29,839 nucleotides of DNA from Chara braunii (lineage: Eukaryota > Streptophyta > Charophyceae > Charales > Characeae). Numbering within the stretch: the stretch's first letter is position 1; every line of letters starts with the position of its first letter. This document shows positions 26,663 through 29,839 of this stretch, one piece after another. Both the position numbers and the translations under genes were made by a program. Where the stretch lies: contig BFEA01000321.1 of NCBI GenBank assembly GCA_003427395.1, positions 1,019,989-1,049,827 of the forward strand, in the 5' to 3' direction. The notes below the pieces were generated by a model. It was not told the origin of the DNA. It worked only from the letters and a program-made list of their open reading frames with translations, and did no database searches.

Positions 26663-28647
26663 CTAACGGCGGTTGCCTTTTGCTGCCTGTGCAGCATAAC
26701 GGGCCTCTCTATACTTAGGGCAATATCTAATAATATGCCCAGGGTCACCGCAATAAATGCATTGATCCTGGTCTATTATTTTCTGCCACATTGACTATTC
26801 AAGACCCAAATCTTCCCAGGGCTTGCCTTGCGGGCAGCCAGGGTGCCATCCACCCCTCCTGGGAGGTGACCGATTAAAACGAAAGCGGTTTTGTGGGGGA
26901 CCTTGAACCCTACCTCCCGCTTGGCGGTTTCCTCTGCCGCCAACCCGCTGATCGCCCTGTCCTCGACCACCGGAAGCTTGGCCCCCTTGGCCCCGGCCTC
27001 CTTTTCCTTGCGGCTTCCCTCCATCCGCGACAGCGGCGTAAGTCCTCCCCTGACTAACACGACTATCTTCTTCCTCCAGGCCCCACTCTATCTGATCATA
27101 TGGGACCTCTTCCATGTCGCCCTCGTTTAGCGTAAGGATCAGGTGATCCTTGCCCTTAGCCTGACCCGAGATGGTGCGGCCTTTCCACTTCTTGCCCTTA
27201 TCAAGGTCCTTATGCCAGAAGTGGAAACTGGCATGGGCCGCGCTTCAAATGCTACCACTTCCCTACTCAAAGTATCGTAGGTCATGGCAGACTCCCTACT
27301 CTTCTCAAAGAAGTGTTCGCGCAATGGTTTGGGCATGGCGCGATAAAACAGTTGGACCAGCTGGGTCTCAGTGACCCCATGGCCAGGGACCGCTACTAAC
27401 TCATCCATGACACCCTTGAATGCCCTGGCACTCCTCCATTGGCAAGAATGGATCGTCTGCAGTTTGTCGGAAGCTCTAACACTTCGCGTGACATTTGCGA
27501 ATCTCTCGCGTAGTAGCTTAAAGAAATCACTCAGAGGGGTGATTAAAGAATACGCGACCATATCGTTCTTGCACTCGGCAGCGCGGCAAAGCGATCTGGC
27601 GAAGCTAGCTGCTTCGTCTTTAAGGGCATGGAAGGCAATGAAGACATGTTCCTCATGAGCTATCTTCTGGAGGTGAACATAAGAGTTCACGTTTGCCTCC
27701 CAATTATCGAAGTTCTCCTCCTTCCCGCTGTAGGAATCAGGGAACTTCACCTTAACGGGCTCTCTACGTGGTCAGGCCTCTTCCTCTTTAGGGCCCACTA
27801 TCTTGGCGCCTTCAATGGCACCCACGCAAAACTTTTGAGTGCCCTCCACAATCGTGCGCAATTCGGTGCCTACGTGCATAATCATATCCTTTGCAAAATC
27901 CTTAAAACTGGTGCGCATGGATTGCAGCGTGATGTCATGGCCCTTTAAATAGCCCAACTGTTATTGCTGCGCCTTGAGTATCACCTCCACGCTCTGTGAT
28001 AAGATCTCCACCTTCTTTTGGAGATCAACTTGCGCTGCCAACCTCCCATGTTCTACTTTAGCGGCCCTCAAATCCTCTTCCATTTTCTCGGCCGCCTCCA
28101 ATCTCCTCTTCCTCTCGTGGGCAAGGCGGAGTTTCCACTCTAACTTTTTCTCCTCCTCCATCGCCTGCCGCTTCATGGGATTTTGTTCACCCTCCAATTC
28201 CCTAGCAAATTGTTCCCACTCTGCCCGAGGGACAAACAACAATGCTTCATCCTCCTCCCCCAGGGCCAAGTTAGCTACCCATTCGTTCACCATTCTCTCC
28301 ATCTTAGCTTCCGCCTCCATCTTGGCTTTGGCCTCTCGCGCCCCACTGGATTCCCGTCTCTCTTTTGTCCTTCCTCTCCTGTCTAGTGGTATCTCCTCCT
28401 CTTCTTCTTCTGTTTCTGACTCTATTGCCGCCAATTTCTCCCCCTGGTCCTTTTTCCACTTTTGAAGTTCCTCCTCCATTTGCTTCTGCTTGGCTTTTTG
28501 ATCCTCCATCAAGGCCAACATCTTTGCCTGCTTAATAAGCTCCCTCTTCTCCATCTTCTCCCTCTTCTCTCTCAGGATGGCGGCGACTTTCTCTTCTTGC
28601 TCTTTAGTATATGAGGTGGTGATCTTACCGCCGCGCGTCTCAACCAT
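26663..28647 (-). pseudogene. gag: Element 2 gag, broken
   Basis: The likely start is the ATG at 28647 in ACCATGG context (MVETRGGKITTSYTKEQEEK). The first 235 residues are a highly charged Lys/Glu coiled coil; the gag core follows (FPDSYSGKEENFDNWEANV through KPLREHFFEKSRESAM). A Gly/Arg/Gln-rich linker (about 27060-26900) precedes a canonical zinc knuckle, CIYCGDPGHIIRYC (26720-26761), C-x2-C-x4-H-x4-C. The frame is broken by TAA (27961-27963), TGA (27772-27774), a frameshift at about 27215-27228 and TAG (26795-26797); it ends at TAG 26663-26665. Gag would form particles and bind the element RNA. Capsid and zinc-knuckle order and the adjacent pol make the assignment firm. Confidence 0.88.
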
Positions 28648-28680
28648 GGTGAAAGATGCACAACCGAGTGTTAGTTCCAC

Positions 28681-29352
28681 TCCTCACCACTTAGACTTCC
28701 ACCCCCTAACTTACCTATTGACTCTCTAAGGACCACAAAGCCTTACCCTTCAATCCAGCCAGGTTACCACGGCCAACGGAAGCTTTCGCCACCACTGTCC
28801 TTTACAATCCATACCCAGATGCCCAGCACCTGCGGTCAATCCCACCTGGCTTTCTCTTCGGTTCAGTACCCTGTCAACTATGGTCACTAGCCTTGACCTA
28901 CTTCTAAGCTGTCACTACAAGACTTCAGTGCTGATCAGGAGGCATTTAAGGAGATCCCCATAACTCCTCAAGAATTATTTAACGTCGCAGACAGGACGAC
29001 GAGATCAGCAAGTCCTCTCAAGACTTAGACAGCCTGTTGTGCAGCCCACAGCTCGGATTTTGGGCCTACCGTGCCACACCGAGCAGTCCGCCGGTCAGTG
29101 CCGGTTCTTGGGAGGGTTTGTGTCCTCCAGGACAGTCTAGTCGTCAGACACAACCTTTAGCCCTACTCAGCCCGTGTGGGTTCGATCAACAAGGCCCTAT
29201 CCTTCATACACGAAGTTCCTATCACCTAGACAGAAGAGACTCAATGCAGAAAGAAGAGACAGACAAACTCAGCAAGCACCATAGGGTGAGTGCACATCCA
29301 TAGGGCGAGGGAATAGGCTAAGGGCTTGACGAGATTAAACCAACTCCATCTT
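28681..29352. other. Upstream flank of element 2, no gene seen
   Basis: This should contain the leader, and perhaps the PBS and 5' LTR, of the minus-strand element. I looked for the complement of TGGTATCAGAGC and did not find it. No domain-bearing frame is present. Confidence 0.45.
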
Positions 29353-29503
29353 GGTCAAATTTGTGGTCAACAACACTGGTCAACGCCTGGTCAACGTCGT
29401 GGTCAATTCCGGTCAACCCCTCAATCAACGCCCAAATCAACCTTGGTCAATTTCTTGGTCAACGCCCAAGTCAACTCTGGTCAACCCTTTGGTCGACGGT
29501 CAA
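29353..29503 (-). promoter_or_regulatory. Cluster of ten TTGACC motifs (W-box-like)
   Basis: GGTCAA occurs ten times in about 150 bp on the plus strand, i.e. TTGACC on the minus strand, most often as CTGGTCAACGCC or TTGGTCAA; GTCAAC and GGTCGAC variants fill in. TTGACC/T is the W-box bound by plant WRKY factors. The cluster lies about 700 bp upstream of the gag start of element 2, on its strand, where an LTR promoter could be. It may equally be a decayed tandem repeat of about 12-14 bp. Confidence 0.45.
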
Positions 29504-29773
29504 TTCGGCTATGGCTGACGACACTTTCTCTCTTACCAACCCTTGCTTCTCTTTTCCCCCTCCTTTCTTCTTCCTCGCTGCTTTCTCTTTTCACCCCGGC
29601 TATGAGTTCCTTTCCCTTCTTCGTCTCTCCCTTCTCCTTCCTCGGCTATGGCTTCTCTCTCATCCTTCGTCTCTCCCTTCTCTTCACTCGTCTTCTTTCT
29701 TCTACCTTTGTGCCCGAGCTTTGCGGCTATGGCCGCCTTCTTCTTCCTTGGACCGCACAACAATCTTGTATCA
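29504..29773. other. Pyrimidine-rich stretch without a gene
   Basis: The plus strand is rich in TTCTTC, TCTCCC and CTT; GGCTATGGC occurs at about 29507, 29644 and 29723. The minus-strand frame here is a low-complexity Lys/Glu/Arg frame and not a credible gene. Confidence 0.5.

Positions 29774-29839
<66 letters not shown>
29774..29839 (+). repeat. (CT)n microsatellite at the window edge
   Basis: An uninterrupted CT run that reaches the last base, so its true length is unknown. Confidence 0.97.

Larger units (their letters stand above)
23034..28647 (-). mobile_element. Degenerate Ty3/gypsy (chromovirus) retrotransposon, element 2 coding region
   Basis: Minus-strand gag (28647-26663) and pol (26501-23034) with protease, RT, RNase H, integrase and chromodomain in Ty3/gypsy order. 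Sequence differs clearly from element 1 (different gag, canonical zinc knuckle, ATG-started pol), so it is a separate lineage. Seven in-frame stops, one frameshift and an RT deletion show it is dead. No LTR, PBS or target duplication was found in the flanking sequence, so true borders are unknown. Confidence 0.9.

Noticed and set aside
29533-29763. 76-codon minus-strand frame
   Set aside because: Low-complexity Lys/Glu/Arg frame from a pyrimidine-rich plus strand beside a CT microsatellite.

Overview
The window looks like repeat-rich nuclear DNA from a plant-lineage eukaryote. The evidence is two Ty3/gypsy retrotransposons of the chromodomain (chromovirus) type, an initiator-tRNA-Met primer site, a U6 snRNA relic with the plant-type 3' half, exon-like reading frames bounded by GT/AG signals, and very long GAA/GGA microsatellites. 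There is no bacterial gene organisation. A charophyte alga such as Chara is my best guess, from the general look of the elements and microsatellites, and is low confidence. One assembly gap (Ns) lies at 16465-16989.

Layout: 1-730 is AT-rich then G-rich DNA without a convincing gene. 730-2500 is a polypurine GAA/GGA tract with embedded GATGG minisatellites, and the long frames there are artefacts. 2500-3085 holds a GC-rich minisatellite and nested inverted repeats. 3129-3704 is a possible small gene with four 69-bp in-frame repeats. 4684-5544 (minus) is a probable exon of a charged, nuclear-looking protein. 6281-6364 is a U6 pseudogene, followed by a chain of MITE-like units (6411-7041).

7051-16363 is a full-length Ty3/gypsy element: two 1209-bp LTRs differing at about four sites, a short target duplication, PBS, long leader, gag, pol with protease, RT, RNase H, integrase and chromodomain, and a polypurine tract. 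Gag and pol meet at a slippery A AAA AAC site with a plausible pseudoknot, which suggests -1 frameshifting. Despite its near-identical LTRs, gag carries two TAG stops and a frameshift, and pol is interrupted by a roughly 274-bp insertion with its own target duplication.

16364-22900 is intergenic or intronic DNA with several tandem repeat families, a long hairpin at 20080-20230, and one exon-like frame with a polyalanine run (19065-19352, minus). 23034-28647 (minus) is a second, older Ty3/gypsy element from a different lineage, with separate gag and pol frames broken by stops, a frameshift and an RT deletion; I found no LTRs for it. Upstream of its gag lies a cluster of ten TTGACC motifs, and the window ends in a (CT)n microsatellite. 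No intact, confidently functional host gene is present.
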